Shown here one piece after another: positions 1 through 14,200 of a stretch of 64,000 bases of DNA (position 1 is its first letter; every line of letters starts with the position of its first letter). This DNA comes from Cyclospora cayetanensis (taxonomy: Eukaryota; Apicomplexa; Conoidasida; Eucoccidiorida; Eimeriidae). The translations under genes were made by a program, and so were the position numbers. The DNA lies in NCBI RefSeq assembly GCF_002999335.1, contig NW_020312058.1, forward strand, positions 1 to 64,000. The letters are read 5' to 3'. The notes below the pieces were generated by a model. It saw nothing but the letters and a program-made list of their open reading frames with translations, was not told the origin of the DNA and did no database searches.

Positions 1-3000
1 ATGTCTTTCCTCGTCAAGCAGCCATTCTTCGAAGTGCCTGTAGCTCATCTTACTGGCTAGCTTTACTATGCAGGCCTCGCCACTTCCTGCCTTCTCGTAA
101 GCGGTTCCACGCTGTCTCCTACCTCAGTTTGTCACGTCGTGTCAGTACTTGGGGTGTCGGTTACACATGCGCATTTGCCATCGTCGGCTTCCGCAGTAGA
201 ATCTTGCCAGCGGTGACGACGAAAGCCTTTAGGTGCAGTAGTGGTTCCTGCTCGCGGTCTTGTTCCTCTCTGTACCGCTTCTAAATCGTAGGAGTTTTAG
301 ACACGGGATTCCCAAGGCTCATCAGGGTCTCGTATCACTTGGGTGCCGAGCATGCAAGGGGTGCCACCTATTCTGCGCTTATCGGTTGGATGGCCTTAGC
401 TGTCTGGTGGTATGATGAAAATGCGACCCACTAGCGCGCTTCTTCGGCTTATCGTTGGAAAATGGCTGCTGCATTCTGGCCTGCGCTGCTGCCGTTGTGT
501 CCATAGGCTAGTCATTGAATTTCGCCACCTCTCCGGACCTGAAAAGTTCACTTTCGAAACGTCGAACGACTCGTTCCTCCCTCAACGAAATAGGACTCAG
601 GGTTTAGCTGTGTAGCATTTGGACATTGAGAAAGCTGAACACTTTTGACAGTGTACTACTGAGAATGCAACCTCCTCAGCTTCAAGGCCACGACAATAGG
701 CTTATCCTCAAGAGCGCCTAAAACGTGAATCCCGGGGTACGGGAAGGAAACTAGCTGCCGGCTCCTGGGGCATCCAAAGCTTGAACCTCTTGCTCATACT
801 TTCGAGCATCCCGCACCAAAATTCACCACTCGCGTCCAAAGCAGCAAATAACGAAAAAGGTTCTATCGAGGGCTCAAAAAACTTCCACTTTATCGACAAC
901 CAAGATCGTTTAGTGTTTGCATCCTGCGAAATGAACTGCCTGTCGGAGGCTTCTTGTCTCCTGCACCTTCATGCTCGATGTCACCGGTCTCGACTAAGGT
1001 CGTCTGGTCTTGTATGCTAAACGGGCACTATTGAGCCACTAAACATAAGTCTTTTTTGTGATGGTTTGTCTTGCAGCATCAGTCGGCTTCCTCTGGCACG
1101 TCTTTAATTCATCCAGATGCGTTTTTCAAGGGCGTCCCGACAGCAACTCTTCACCATGCATAGTATATTCCCCTGGATAGAGGCTCGTTTAGTGATTCTA
1201 TGAGTTCTTCATCAATGAAGCTGTCATCTCCAATAATGCATTTCCAAAATCGATCACATTTTTTTACCCGTTCGAGACATCCATTGCCGCCTTTTCTATT
1301 TCTCCAAACTCTTCGTTTACTGCATGGTGCTCGTCGATGCCTCGCCTTCGGGCCGTGCGCCAACGGCTTTGAAAATCTCGAGGTCCAACCTGGAAAAGCA
1401 TTCCCGAATATAGCTTACAATGGCCTCGTTTAGGTGCGCGCTTTACTCTCGGTAAATGAAAATTTGGCTTGCCCCCGATGCAACACGTTTAAAACTTTGG
1501 AGTACGTAAGTGTTCTTCTCCGAACCCTCGCACAAGCGATAGGATTCGCCATTACTTGTCGATCACGCGGCTGACTATATGGTCTTGGCGACCACCCCTG
1601 ATGTTGTTCCTTCAGCAGGTTAGCGTAAATTGTATTTTCTCCATTAACGCGTTCTAAGGACACTGTAGTCTTGCATTTTGTCTCTGCCGTCTAGGGTGCA
1701 GATGCAGCTGTTTAAAAGACGATAAAATTTTGGACTGGTGGCTCCTGCTGTGCTTCTGGGTTCCTTTCCTGGTGCTTTAACTGCTGTCCAGCCACCTTCG
1801 GGAGTGGGGTTTGCTTTACAGCTCCACCTTTGTGTAGTGAGACTCAGCTCTGGGCAGCCCATGGCTTGCCGCTCCTTGGGTTTGGCCTTGTTCGTCCGCC
1901 TCTCACCCCCTGTCCGGTACTCTCCCGCTGCGCCTGCGGTGGGTATGTTTTTCCAATGCCTGATCCCCTGCATCCATGGCTGCCACAAGCTTCTTCATGT
2001 ATCAACAGGTCGGAAATCGAACACTTGTAGGATCGTTAGTCGATGCCACTTGACGTGAAGTACCTTGTCCAGTTTCGCGTGTCGGCGCCTACTACCCAAT
2101 TCATTTTTTCGTGTGACATCAAGTGCATCAGCATTCTGCTTAATATATGGACTTATCAACGATTCTCCCCCAGCTCAGCCCCTTCTTTCGTTGTCCTTGT
2201 AGTCAATTCCACCATGAACATTCGGCATTGTCAAGCCTTATCGGGCTCATTCTTTTTTGTCCTCGACTTCCCTGTTGCATCTTTCAGTAGTGTTCTCACA
2301 TCTGAGTGCATCTCGTGTTCCTCTGTGATTCAGCTCAGCTTGAACAACGTATTTCTATCGTTACCCACAAATAAAAGTCTTGCTGTAGTGCGCCTCTCAC
2401 CATAATAATGGCGCAGACCAGAAAGAACAGCTACTTGTGCATCTCCCCAAAGTCCTTCCCTTTTGTTTTGGCATTTGCAAACGCCTTAACAAATTGGCCG
2501 AGGTGTCCTGTGTGCCCTGTCTCCTTTAAATGCCTGATAGTAGTTACCATCAACATGGCCAGATATCTCACCCAAGCTTAGAGTGGAAAGCTTCTGAGGT
2601 ACCCGGCGCTTTGATCCGGAGCCAGGCACTTAGTCCTAAAGTAGTGCATTATAGCATTTTGTCGGCCAGGAAGGCCGGAGAACCGGCGAGCCGCACCCTA
2701 CCAGGAAGGTCGAGTGCACCATAGTTCTGATCCATCTGTGACAGCCAGCTTTTCGACTTTGCATCCGAGAGCATGAATGGAGATTTGCAAAACGGAGCTC
2801 CACGATTTGCTCGACTAGCAGCGCATTCCAAGGAGCCGGAGATATGTGTGAAAGTCGCTTCTATTATCTCCTTGAGTCACTGCTGCTTTTTCCAGCATCT
2901 AGTCCTCCACCGTTTATTTGCTGGTGGCGTAAGTGCTGGGTCAAGCGCACCTCAATAGATGGCTATTCTGGCAACTCTCCTGCTTGGTGTTGGCCTGAGC

Positions 3001-6000
3001 GAGTGGAGGGGAATGATCTACAAGGAGTCGTACAGACGCTGGATTGTAGGAATACTGAACGCCGAGAGCACATCAAAAGGAAGTTTTCGGTGCAATGGGG
3101 TGGGAAGCGCCAGCCTTGGTGGCTGGCAGGAAAAACGAGTTGCGCACGTCGGTAGCTGCGGGACAAAGTGATGCTCTGTTTGGGGAGCAACGACGCTGCT
3201 GTGGAGTCCCCTGCCTGTTTTGGCTTTAGCGAGGCTGTAACGAGATCATTCGTAGGGTTTTTTTCAAGCGTCTTGACTTGATGTAACACGCCATGCTATG
3301 TTGCAGCGCCTGCTACGATAGCATCAGTGACGTTGAAGCTGAAAGCGTGGCGATATGTCAAGAGAAAAGACCGCGAATTTTGCATTGACTAGCTGCGCAA
3401 ATGTAGGATACCGTTTTCCGGCATTGCTGAATGCACAAGCGTCTTAAGCGTGTCGAACGTTCTAAAAGGTGCGGAACGCAATTGACTTTCGGTAGTTGCC
3501 TCAAGATTATAGCGGGCGTGGCTACGCTTTAACATTGTCTACTAGACAAAAATAGTTATACTTGATAAAGAAACACGAAAGATTTGACTGATCGGGGTGG
3601 CTACTCGTACCTCTGGAGAATGGTAGAGTACTCGGAGCTTGATGCAGCATGCCGCACTGTTAGGTATAAAGGCTTTAAAATGCTTTATGCAACAGGCTGT
3701 GAACTCTTGGCGTGCTTGAAGGGTGCCGCTAGACGCAGCCTAGCTCCCGCTTTCCATTAATTTCGCAGGGCCTTGATAGCTTTTCTAAAAAAAACTCAAG
3801 AGCCTTTTATTGTGTTTTAACTGAGTCGGGAATTATGCGTCTCTTTTTAGCAGCATTACATGCAGCGTTTCAGCTGATAGCATGCACCAGTTCCTCGCAC
3901 GTCCACTTGCTGTGGATGCTGTGCGACGTCATCCTTCATCACACAGGTTGCCTGGTTTTGGTCATGTCTTGTAAAAGATTAATACGTTGATTTCCCCTGA
4001 AAACAGTGAAATCGACATTTGGCGATGAACGCCGACAATGGCACAACGCCTGTAGGAGGGGCGGAGCCGGGCAAGATGATCTGAAAGAAGAAGCTACACA
4101 ACAGGTTGAATGGCATGACCCTTTTGATTATTGAAATTCGGATACCTCTGTGATGTTAAACTAATCAGAAAAGTTTGAAGCCCATAATATTGCGCCTGTA
4201 CTCGAAGCATTCTTGGGGAATAACCCGCTTGGTACCCCAGGTATAGAGGAACGAACACTTCTTACGGAATCTGTCAAAGGGGCAGACGCTTTTGTGCTCA
4301 TCCGATTTATATAAAGGATGTCATTTGCCTTCAGGGTTCATTACTGTTCAAGACTTCAAACCAGCCCTGACTCATCAAGTCATATCGAGACCAGCTCAAG
4401 CGCAAGCCTTGAGAGATTTGAGAGAGTTCAATCGGGATAATCTCTCAACGTCTAATATTTAAAACCTATAGTGCCAGCTTGAAAATACAATAGCGTTGAT
4501 GAACAGCTGCTTCGGGAGTAGGTGATCTCGGGTCAACCTGAAGCGTCTAGTCAGGTGGCAGCAGAATGAGCAAGGACTCAGCGAATAACAACCTAACCGA
4601 CGGTACTTTCACAAATGGTGGGCTACTCGAGGATTCACAAGCAATTCAGCGTAATACCTGCTTCGCTGGATGCAAGAAAAGAAGCATAGTTTGAAATTAT
4701 AACTTGAGCATTCGGAGTCATACCACGGGCCCTAGCCGACAGTATGAGGTGGACGAGAAAAGAATGACAGGGAACCTGGGCTATCCGACAGCCCCCGACA
4801 GCTCCTCCACAGCAGCTCTGATTTGGTATGTAAAGGAGAGTGCGGTTATCCGGCACTCAAAAGGCAGGCAGAAGTATGAAGTACTTAGGGAACGGCCCTG
4901 GGCTCGATGGCATCAGGCTAATTGACATTAAAGGGGGCACGACAAGAACACGGCAAGGGACCCACGCACGCTGCGGCATGGCATAGAGGGTCTTGGTGGA
5001 TAGAGTCCCACTCGGGGGCCCACCAAGGGTCGATACTGCATGGAACAAGTTGTCATTAATAGTCAAGGAATTTCCAGCATCACTTGACACTGAGTGTGAA
5101 GTGGAGCTGCTATCCATGGAGATAGAACGAAATGCACTCTTCCCGTTCCAGCTGTAGCATGGTTCATAAAACTCGCACTTGCAGGAGGGCTAAAGAGAGC
5201 AAGGGCTGGCGGTGAAGAAGCCACAGATTTGTTTTAACAGTGCACGCCCTAGGATGGAGCCAAACGAATTTTGCTCTCAAAGGCGGTGGAGATGCTCAGC
5301 GTCCTTACTCGATAGGGAACCACAAATAAGATCGTTACTATCAAGCTTCTATTGTGGAACGCTTGACCTATTGTTCCATAGAGAGAAGCTCTAGACTCAG
5401 TAGAAGCCCAACAGAATGATGTTGACTGCTTCACAAGAAATACTTCTACATCTCCTTGTACTCACCCCTCAAAGTTCCTATACGAAAAGCAAACGTCAGC
5501 TAGGGTTTTCGTAGTAGCACTGAGCATTTACATTCAGTTGCAAAGAGCATCTAGCGCTGGCGCAGATAACGTTGGTCTCTTAGTATCGAGCAAGCGCTAC
5601 TCTGCAACAAATGAGGCGTAGAATCAGTTTTCAACTACTCAATTCTTTATTGATCATTTGTTGAGAATAAGGAAAGTAGTGGACAGTGACACGTGTAGCC
5701 AAGCTCCCTAGAGTGTCCCCCCCATTGCACTGTGCTCCGTACTCCTCTATAAAGCCTTGCTGGATGCAGAACGGTGGCACAGTTCCCGACCCATTGCCAC
5801 TCACCAGGCGGGCACAAACGCGTAGAATATTGCTAATCGGAAACGTTAAGTGTGAATCAACAAGTAAAGCTGAATCAACAGAAAGAGACGCGCGCTAGCT
5901 AGCAACGAACGATGAATCCACCAACACGACCGGGGCGACTCAATGGCTCTTAGTTATTGAAGCCTGAAATATGTGAGCCTCCTGCTATAATATAACCAAG

Positions 6001-9000
6001 AACATGAAAAATGTGGGAAGAAAATTCAAAAAAACAGTAGTTCAACAGTGCTTGGGCGCCTTTTGGAGCAATGGCTGCATGCAACTGATGCCGATGTATG
6101 CAGCATAGTGGACTGCGAAGTCCCAAAAGAAGCCCCCGAATACGAGTGTAGAGATCATCTGAGCAATCGAGTTTGGGGACTTCTACAGCAATGATGATAG
6201 ATAAAGGTAGCCACTGCAGGCAAAGCATGTTGGGGGGAAGGACAATTACAAAGAACTTGACGATTGCTGCCCATGATGACTAGCATTGTTAATCAAAGCC
6301 ACGCGTTCTCCTGCAGGCAATAAAACCTGTATATTCTTTTCCGTCAATCAATGAAGTTGGCGGTCTTCTCCCCGTTTCACTACAAACCCCCGCCCTTGGC
6401 GCTAGACTCCAGCACTTCATCAGTTCCTTTTGAAACTTCCGCCTCCACACTACTTCCTTGCCTGCGTCGCAAAGCCTGCCTAAATAACACGAGCTGTGAA
6501 ACACTATTAAGAGAAAAATATCGCTAGCGTTTGTGGGATTTCTTCCCTTGAGGGAAACTCACAGAGTGAGAAGCAGCATTGTTTTATGGGAAATTAAAAA
6601 TGCTCCTAGTCACCTGGCGACTCACTCCTTTGTCTGGTTAGTTTCGGCTACACCTCGTAAAGCCTACGGACTCGCCAAGACCGAATCTCTACGGTCGATC
6701 TGCACAGCTGACCGCCGCTATTCCGTGCTCGTCTCTCACTCTTACGCACTGCCTAGTTGTTCTATGGGTCCCTCTGTGGGCAAGGGTGGCTACTGACTTC
6801 AAATCTCAAGACCTGGTGCCAAATTGACGCGGAGCTCCTCAGTTGTAGAGCAGGGATGCGGGAAAGCAAAGAAAAGATGCGCCTAGTCTTGTATTATATA
6901 TGTAGTGAGCATGAAAAAGAGGCCAAATTCAATCGTTTAGACTTTTGTTAGCTCAACGTCACAAACAGTGCAATAGCATTCGGTTAGGGCGTTGTGCGTC
7001 CCCATCTGACTCAGGGTTGTCCGCAGCAATTCTTACTGTCAGTGCTTGGTCAGGTCATCAAGGCACGCCAGAACGGAATGACAAACTTTGGGTCTTCATC
7101 CGTGGCGATGCTTTTGGCCATTCCATGGTACTTCCAAAGATGAGTTACGGATAATGACAGAGCTGGAACAAGGGGTGAAATGAGCATATTTCTTGAGGTT
7201 AACATACAACAGTGTACATGCTATACTGCTTCTTGGCCGTAGTCAGTGCAACAATGAAGTACATTCTTTGAACATTCCAAAACCTTTCAGGAAGCGAAGG
7301 GCTATGCCAGATGGAGTTTTTGGAGAATTCTGCGGCTTAGATTCCTGTCATGATAATGCATACTTCTCTGGGGAGGGAAGCTTCCGTGGCCACCGGGAGG
7401 AGCGGTAAAAATTTTCTACTCTCAGTGCGCCTCTCACCAGGATGTGAAGAAACACGACCGCTTTACGCAAAACAGCACTGAGGAGCAAAGCCGCTGTGAA
7501 AAACCGCAGTTTCCGCTATGCTTTAAGCTGCAGCGTGTCATCGAAATCGTGGTAGTGCTTCACCATTTTGGCAGTATGGAGTCTGGCAGTAGTATCGGAT
7601 GCATGGGTGTCAAAAACATGCGATATACGCAATCTCTATGGCACCCGGCAATCATTACAGATGAGGACAATTAAGGTTCACAATAGTGAAGCGCTTGGGC
7701 ATTGCGAGCGCGCATTTCCGACCATACTTTCAGCATGCTCCAACGTAAAGTCAAGCTGCAGGAGGCGCCCAAGCTGACAAGCTCTACGTTTCTCACCGTT
7801 CAGAAAATTCTTTGGAAGGTACTTCTAAGACTGATGCTTAGTCTAGAGAGTAAACTGGATTTCACATAAATATACCCGCATCATGCACCCACCACCACAC
7901 CGCGTTGTATTCCTTTTCCCTCATCAGATAGAGCTGCTCTGTGTCGGTGAGGTGATAAGACAACGACCAACAATTTCAAGCTTCGGAGGTTTTGCAGTAT
8001 GTTGGGGGAGAACAAGGACACATAGGGTGCCAAAGTCTCTTCGAAGGAAGAAATGAGGCCCATACCTGGGCAGCACGAGTTTCGGAAATGTAGTGCTGCG
8101 GCTGAGATGCGTCTTTGCTGCGGATTAAGCTCATCTGTGTGCTGATAAGCTGGTCAGTTAAGGGACCAGCGTTCCAAGCAAAACTGCTAATGGCTTTCGG
8201 TAGAAAGATAACTTCGCAACACCCCTGCAAGTGTGAGCCTGGAAAGCCATTGTATACCTGCCATTTAAGTTAACCTGGATTTGTGAGAGGGCGCCTACAA
8301 TGTCAAAAGTCGAGCAAACTATTGATATGTGAAGTGTGTCAAGCAATTCGTTACTATGGGCGTTGGCAGATCCGGGTCCACTGTGATATAGTTGGAGAAA
8401 GTAACATCAACGCTCATGCGCCACCTTCCGTCCTTATCTGGGAATAACTTTGGGTTATTACCAAAGGTGCCTGGCTACTCCTGCACTTGGCTTTTTCAGC
8501 TTGTCATCCGGTATCCACCCAGGATTGACCCGGAATGGATCCCTGACGGGGGCGCAACGTGCACCGCAGCCTATCTTGGATGCTTTTCGTACACGTGATG
8601 CGTCGTCTTTGCTTGCTGAGCAGCCTGCTCTCACAGTCCAGCCGTTGTGTTGAAGCTTTTTCATGATTTTCACGCTTTTCCAGTTCCGGCCTATATGTCC
8701 CAATCTCCCATTGTCGAATCAGGTACGTAGTTGGACAGATAATTGGTCTGCTTGATGCCGCAAGCTCTTTCTAAATTTCTTTTTTTTTGGTTCTGGACTG
8801 CAGGCTATGACCGGTTGACATCGGACCTACGTCTACAGATTTGAAAGCCCAATTTATCTCGTTAGCTGCGCTGATTTGCTGCTGAAAACCACAGTAGTGG
8901 ATCCTTCGTAAAAGTCAAACCGGTCGCACAGATTTTAAATTGCTTAGCTGCTGCTCATCCTCCAGCCACTTGGTGTGACCCTTTAGGTACACCCAACAAA

Positions 9001-11286
9001 AATATTTGTTAAAAGTAGCTGTCCGTTAGCTGCCGTGGCTGCTGTAAATCAAGTTTCAGGGTATTTGGTTCACGAGTCCATCGATACATCGCACTGGTTT
9101 TATCCTTCTCAATCCTCTCAGAGCTTGCTGCTGAGCTGATCTCGACATAAAATACTGAGTCTGGGCTTGCATGAAGGCTTGAACTGCAGTGATTGTTGCA
9201 GGCAGACTAGTTCCTCGAGATGAATTGAGCCACTTTTACAGTGCTTCTCCCTCCAGTACGCATTCCGCAAGGAGCACTCATTACTCTACATCAGTGGAGA
9301 GTAGAGTGAGATACAGCTTCAACCGGCTCATGAGGGCTTCGAGTGGTTGCCCCATGCTGATGGCCGTACTGAATCTTCTTGGGTAGCATAACTGCATCAG
9401 TGCACACACACGCATTCTGTTGGCTCACAAGCCATGCCTGCCTACCAGCTGTGCTACTGCGTTGACATCAGCTTCTAGGCCAGCCTTTGTCCGCCCAATA
9501 GAAGTGCAGCCACCGTGAGCGTCCCTCGCCATAGAGTTTGTGTACCGATTCTAGCAAACACCAGCTCACTAAATTGCCGGCTACGTAAGTAATCAACAGA
9601 AAACTGTCGTACGGAGACCTGATATCCAGTTGATGCACAGCCAGTAGGTGAGGGAGAAACGCTGCATCCAGCCTTACAGTACTGCCAGCTGTAGTACTTT
9701 ATCTGGGATCTCCGCACGAAGACACTTAACTCAAGACTTATTGCACGGCTAACAGAGGGTTATTACATGTTAAGTAAAAGGACTTCCTCCCTCCGCTGAC
9801 AGTGATCCTAACATTTACGAGCATTTCGGCTCATAACCAGCTTGTTTGTGCGTACTTGCACCCTTCAAGAGCTTTGAGCATTCATAGCAACCTGCCCACG
9901 CGCAAACAACGTTGCATCTTCTGGTAGAATGCGAAGGCTACCCTGCATATACAAGGAGTAAGGGCAGACAAGCAAATACGTCAATGCTCTGATAATTTTT
10001 AGTCAAATAGAACTAGTGTAGCACACAGTGTCGCAGTCTACCTTAGGCAACTACACAGGGCGGTGGGTAGACTGCATCCTGTCTCATTCCCCTTACATAA
10101 AAGCCTGATGGGCAAGGGCAGTGGATTCACGGTGCTACCTTAAAAAGATACCTATTAATTTTCTCTAGGTTTTATTAAGTCCTGGGGTTTGTGTCTTCCC
10201 ACGGAGATGCTGCATGTACCGCAGCAGTAGCCTACGGCATAGTAACAGAAAATTCATTTCTATGATAGGGCTTTGTCTACCCCGCTGCCATAACAGCTAG
10301 AAGATGGTGCCATGGCAATTAGTATAGTCAGTACTAGAGCAAATTCAATAAATATCCCTATTGTGGGAGAAGCTCTCTGAGCTCTGCGTACAGAGCGAAA
10401 GTAGCCACGCGAGGACATCCATGAATTTAAGATAAAGCCAAAAGGAAAAACTGAGCGACAGCTTAATTAATGTCATACATGTAGGAAAATCTGTTTATGG
10501 GTAGACTGGCCCACGTCATTGCACGTCGGCGGAGCCTTAACCAGCATTACCAAGGAAGGTAGAACACAAAATCTTTTGAGCACCCTGAGACATCCCTGTG
10601 AGAGTTTAGTGCATTTTTCTAGTCTGAAACGAGCTCAAAGACTGGGAAATGAGCTAACGCGGTACTGTTTCGCTAAGGACATGGGCGTCCTTCCACCGAA
10701 AGTCCCACTTTGTGCGATATGGTTTATGAGGCGACCATTCTAGCGTAGCTTCACTTCAAGCCACAATTCTTTAAACACTACTCCTTTGAAGTGCAAGACT
10801 GTGCGACATGTGATATTACTTCTTTTAAGATTCTGAGGCAGCTGTATTGCTTCCTGACGCTGCGGGCCACTGAGCGTTTGTTTTAATGCCTGCGTAGCCA
10901 GGCCGCTCCGCCTCCTGCATACAACAGCTCTCTGAGTGATTCTTTCACCTGGATCAAAGTCAGACACTACCTGTATTATTCATTGCTTGTCAATTGTCCT
11001 TATTGAATAAGGCAGCCCACAAGGGGCTCCGGCAGTGCACAGCAGTGCGTTGGCTGCCATTTTGGGCTACGCACTTGCGAGGCATACCGGCTCCCTTCAA
11101 GCTCCCACTTGTTTGGCATGACGTGCGTATGCGCATGGGATGGGAGACTGTATGCTGCCACTCTCGCCCACAAGCAGAACCGCTGCGTGAGCAGTACCTA
11201 TCCCTTTGGTATTACTTTGTTCCAACTTCTCAGCACACCTAGTTGGAGTTACAGGGGTACAGTAGCTCCAGACCTCCAGTGACAGC
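1..11286. other. Gene-poor stretch, no convincing coding exon
   Basis: Across about 11 kb, both strands are broken by stop codons at near-random spacing. No open frame gives a recognisable domain or a phase-consistent exon chain. A few minus-strand fragments (about 708-899, 1,151-1,260, 1,644-1,988 and 4,857-5,117) have weak resemblance to decayed retroelement pieces and are discussed under findings. I see no tRNA, rRNA, tandem array or telomeric repeat here. The stretch could hold noncoding RNA or distal regulatory DNA, which I cannot recognise by eye. Confidence 0.6.
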
Positions 11287-14200
11287 ATGGGCCAGTCAGC
11301 CACCAAGTCCGGCGTTGTGGTTTGGGGACCAATGGTATGTCCTGCTTTGTGCCCGATATCTAGGACAGAACCTGAAACCCTAGAGGACGGACCTCCTGAA
11401 GCACTCAATTCCAAGTCTTCTCTCTAGATCATGGATAGTGCAGCAGATCCTCATGATCTCTTTTATATAAAGACGTGAGCCTGTATCTTTGTGGGTGTTT
11501 TAGGAATCTGAGGACACAGGCTGGGATGGAAGCTCTCCAGACGCCTTTGAGAACCCTTCTGTTGGCTTGTCACCCACAGCACTTCCCAATCAGGGAGTCG
11601 GCTCCGCAATCTCTAATCTTCAGCTCCGTCTGGTAGATGGGCTCAAGGCCACTGGGGTGAGAGCTGTCGCTGCAGGTGGCAAGCATTTTGCCTGTCTCGT
11701 CCAGACCGGGGATATTTTTGTTTGGGGGGCAGGTGCACAGGGCCAGCTCGGTCTGGGAGACTGTGCAGATGTCGTCTGCCCCAAGATTCTGAGGCCTGTG
11801 CAAGGCAAATTAGTTCAAGCGGTATGTTTTGGCCTCCTACTGCAGTTTGTCGCTTGTCTACTAGAGGTCAAGAGCCCCAAGAAAGTTTGTCACCGCTAAT
11901 TTTGAGCTTTTCATGATTTTGCTGTATCATGACCTCGACTGTCTTACCGCAGGTCTCTTGTGGGTTTCAACATACAGCCTGCGTGCTTCACGATGGCTCC
12001 GCGTTCACATGGGGATGCGCTCTGCATGGCAGACTGGGTCTGGGTGGTTTAAATCTGCCACAAGGTGGAACTTTCCTGGGGGAGGAAGACCTGGCCTATA
12101 CTCGGCAAGTAGTCTCCGTGCCTCAGCATGTAAAGGCCCTTGCAAGGAAAAGTGTCACTGACGTATCTTGCGGAGGCTTCCACACGGCGTTCCTCGTTGT
12201 TAGCGGAGATGGAACCGCACTGTACACCTGCGGCCTTGGTCTGTCCGGCCGCCTTGGTGAGCCTTCACAATAGCAGCTTCTGTTTCTGCTGTTATTCTTG
12301 ACGAACGAGTCTCTGCCAGGGGTACAACTTGTAGTTAGAGAGAATTACGTGTTCTTTGTATCATTCTGATTCACCCGAGCGTATGAGTGCCAGGTGTGGG
12401 AGACGAGGACGATCGCCACACGGTGAGTTTCGCCTGGGGCTACTGCCCTTCACCTGATCGCCCTCCCACACACATTGCATCTGCAGTGAACTGGGCGTAT
12501 TCCGCCATCTCAATCTTTCCAAGGACCATACTGGATAGAACCATTATGTAGTGATTGTAATACCACTTGACGTGGGTGATTCTCAGCCGGAAAAAGTACA
12601 GGGGCTTGAGGGCCTTGTCCTCACAGCTGTTGCCTGCGGAGGCCATCATACAGGTGAGGCTCTTTCAGGCAATCGAAGCCTAAGCATGAGAGCGGAACAC
12701 AGAGAATTCCAGTTGCTTCGACGCCTAGTTCTGCTGCTTGCCTTTTGATGTGCCTGCAAGCTGTGTGTTCCGTTGCTGGTGTGTCCAGCCTGCATTGCTT
12801 CGCCGGGGTGCCTATACACTTGGGGAGGTGCAGCCTTTGGGAAGCTGGGTCTCGTCTCCCATTCCTCCGTCCTGAAGCCTTCAAAAGTGGGGGGTCCTTT
12901 GGTGGGAAAGGTACTTTGCCTTGGTGCAACCGTTGTTAGAGTTGAAGGCTCTGTGGAGATAGGCTCTCAGGAGAGCTAAGGACATGCTTATTTCGGGGAC
13001 ATTAGAGACTTAGGATAGTCTGGTGCAAGACAGTGTTACCTTTAGGGAGACGCCTCTTAGTAAAGGTTCTCGCGTCCAAAGGACTTGCAGCCTTTTGCCC
13101 CAAGTAATCCATTTGGAGGAACCCTTCCTTATAGCTTCGACATCGCAGCGGCTTGATTTGCTTTTGCTGCAAGCTTTCAGGAGAAAAAACAGCTGCGATA
13201 GCGGCAAAGGCGTACAATAGATGAGAGACTTGAGCAGTGGAGATGCCACTAAATATTTCGAGAGCACTTCAGCTTTAAATACCCCTACGCTGGTGCATCG
13301 CATTTTCTATGCCGGTCTGTTTTCTGCTGCTACAGATGGTTTCTTCTGTGGCCCTTGGGACTCATCACAGCGCCTGCACCACCACAGATGGAGAGCTGTA
13401 TACCTGGGGTCAGGGGAGGCGCGTCAGTCTCTCCCTCCTAGCCCACCAGAGCCCTTTTAACATTTAGAACAATGCATGTCCTATACATGCCCACCAACCT
13501 TATGTGCCTAATTCCTTGGTCGGAGTAGCTCGCTCTCTATGGCGTGGATCCCTTAACGGAACTCCGTGTATGAGGCCATTTTCCATGCTGCAGATGCACT
13601 CCAAGCATCTGGCTCTGTCGTTTCTGTAGGGGGCTGCCTAATATGCATGCTGAACGATTAGCGACAAATCAGTAATTTGTATTTTTGCTCTGGTTGTGTA
13701 TGTGGCTCGTCTGGTGCAGCTGGGACACGAACAGAGCGGAGAAGCCGACCAGCCACTGCCCCGCCGAGTGGAAGCTCTCGTTGGGTTTTTTGTCCATCGG
13801 GTCGCATGCGGGGAGAGGCATACAGTCTGCGTTCTGAATTCGGGTACTCCTGTGTAGGAATCTGATCTTCCGGCGTTCTCTATCCTTTCCCCGCGTGTAT
13901 CTCCGTTGCCTTTTATATGTACGATTGTTGGTTTTCTCCTTTACATGTATATGCGGTTGCATTTGGCCCAGTTTACCCCTTGTGTCTCTTGTTGTTTGTC
14001 GTTCTTTAAGCCTTCTTTCCAGGCTTCAAGAGTGTGATCTCTTGCTAGATTTTCCCCCTCCATATGTTTATTTGTTGAGCGCCTGGCTGTACGCCTCTTT
14101 CACACTATGTTTCCTGCATTCCTGCTTCTCAACTGCTGTCTTTTTCTACAGGGGACATCTGGGCCTGGGGCACTTCCCGCGTGAGTTTTTCCCACATCCC

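Noticed and set aside
13590..13640. Possible extra RCC1 exon (DALQASGSVVSVGG)
   Set aside because: It resembles a blade strand, but including it breaks the phase between the exons ending at 13,422 and starting at 13,720, which join cleanly without it.
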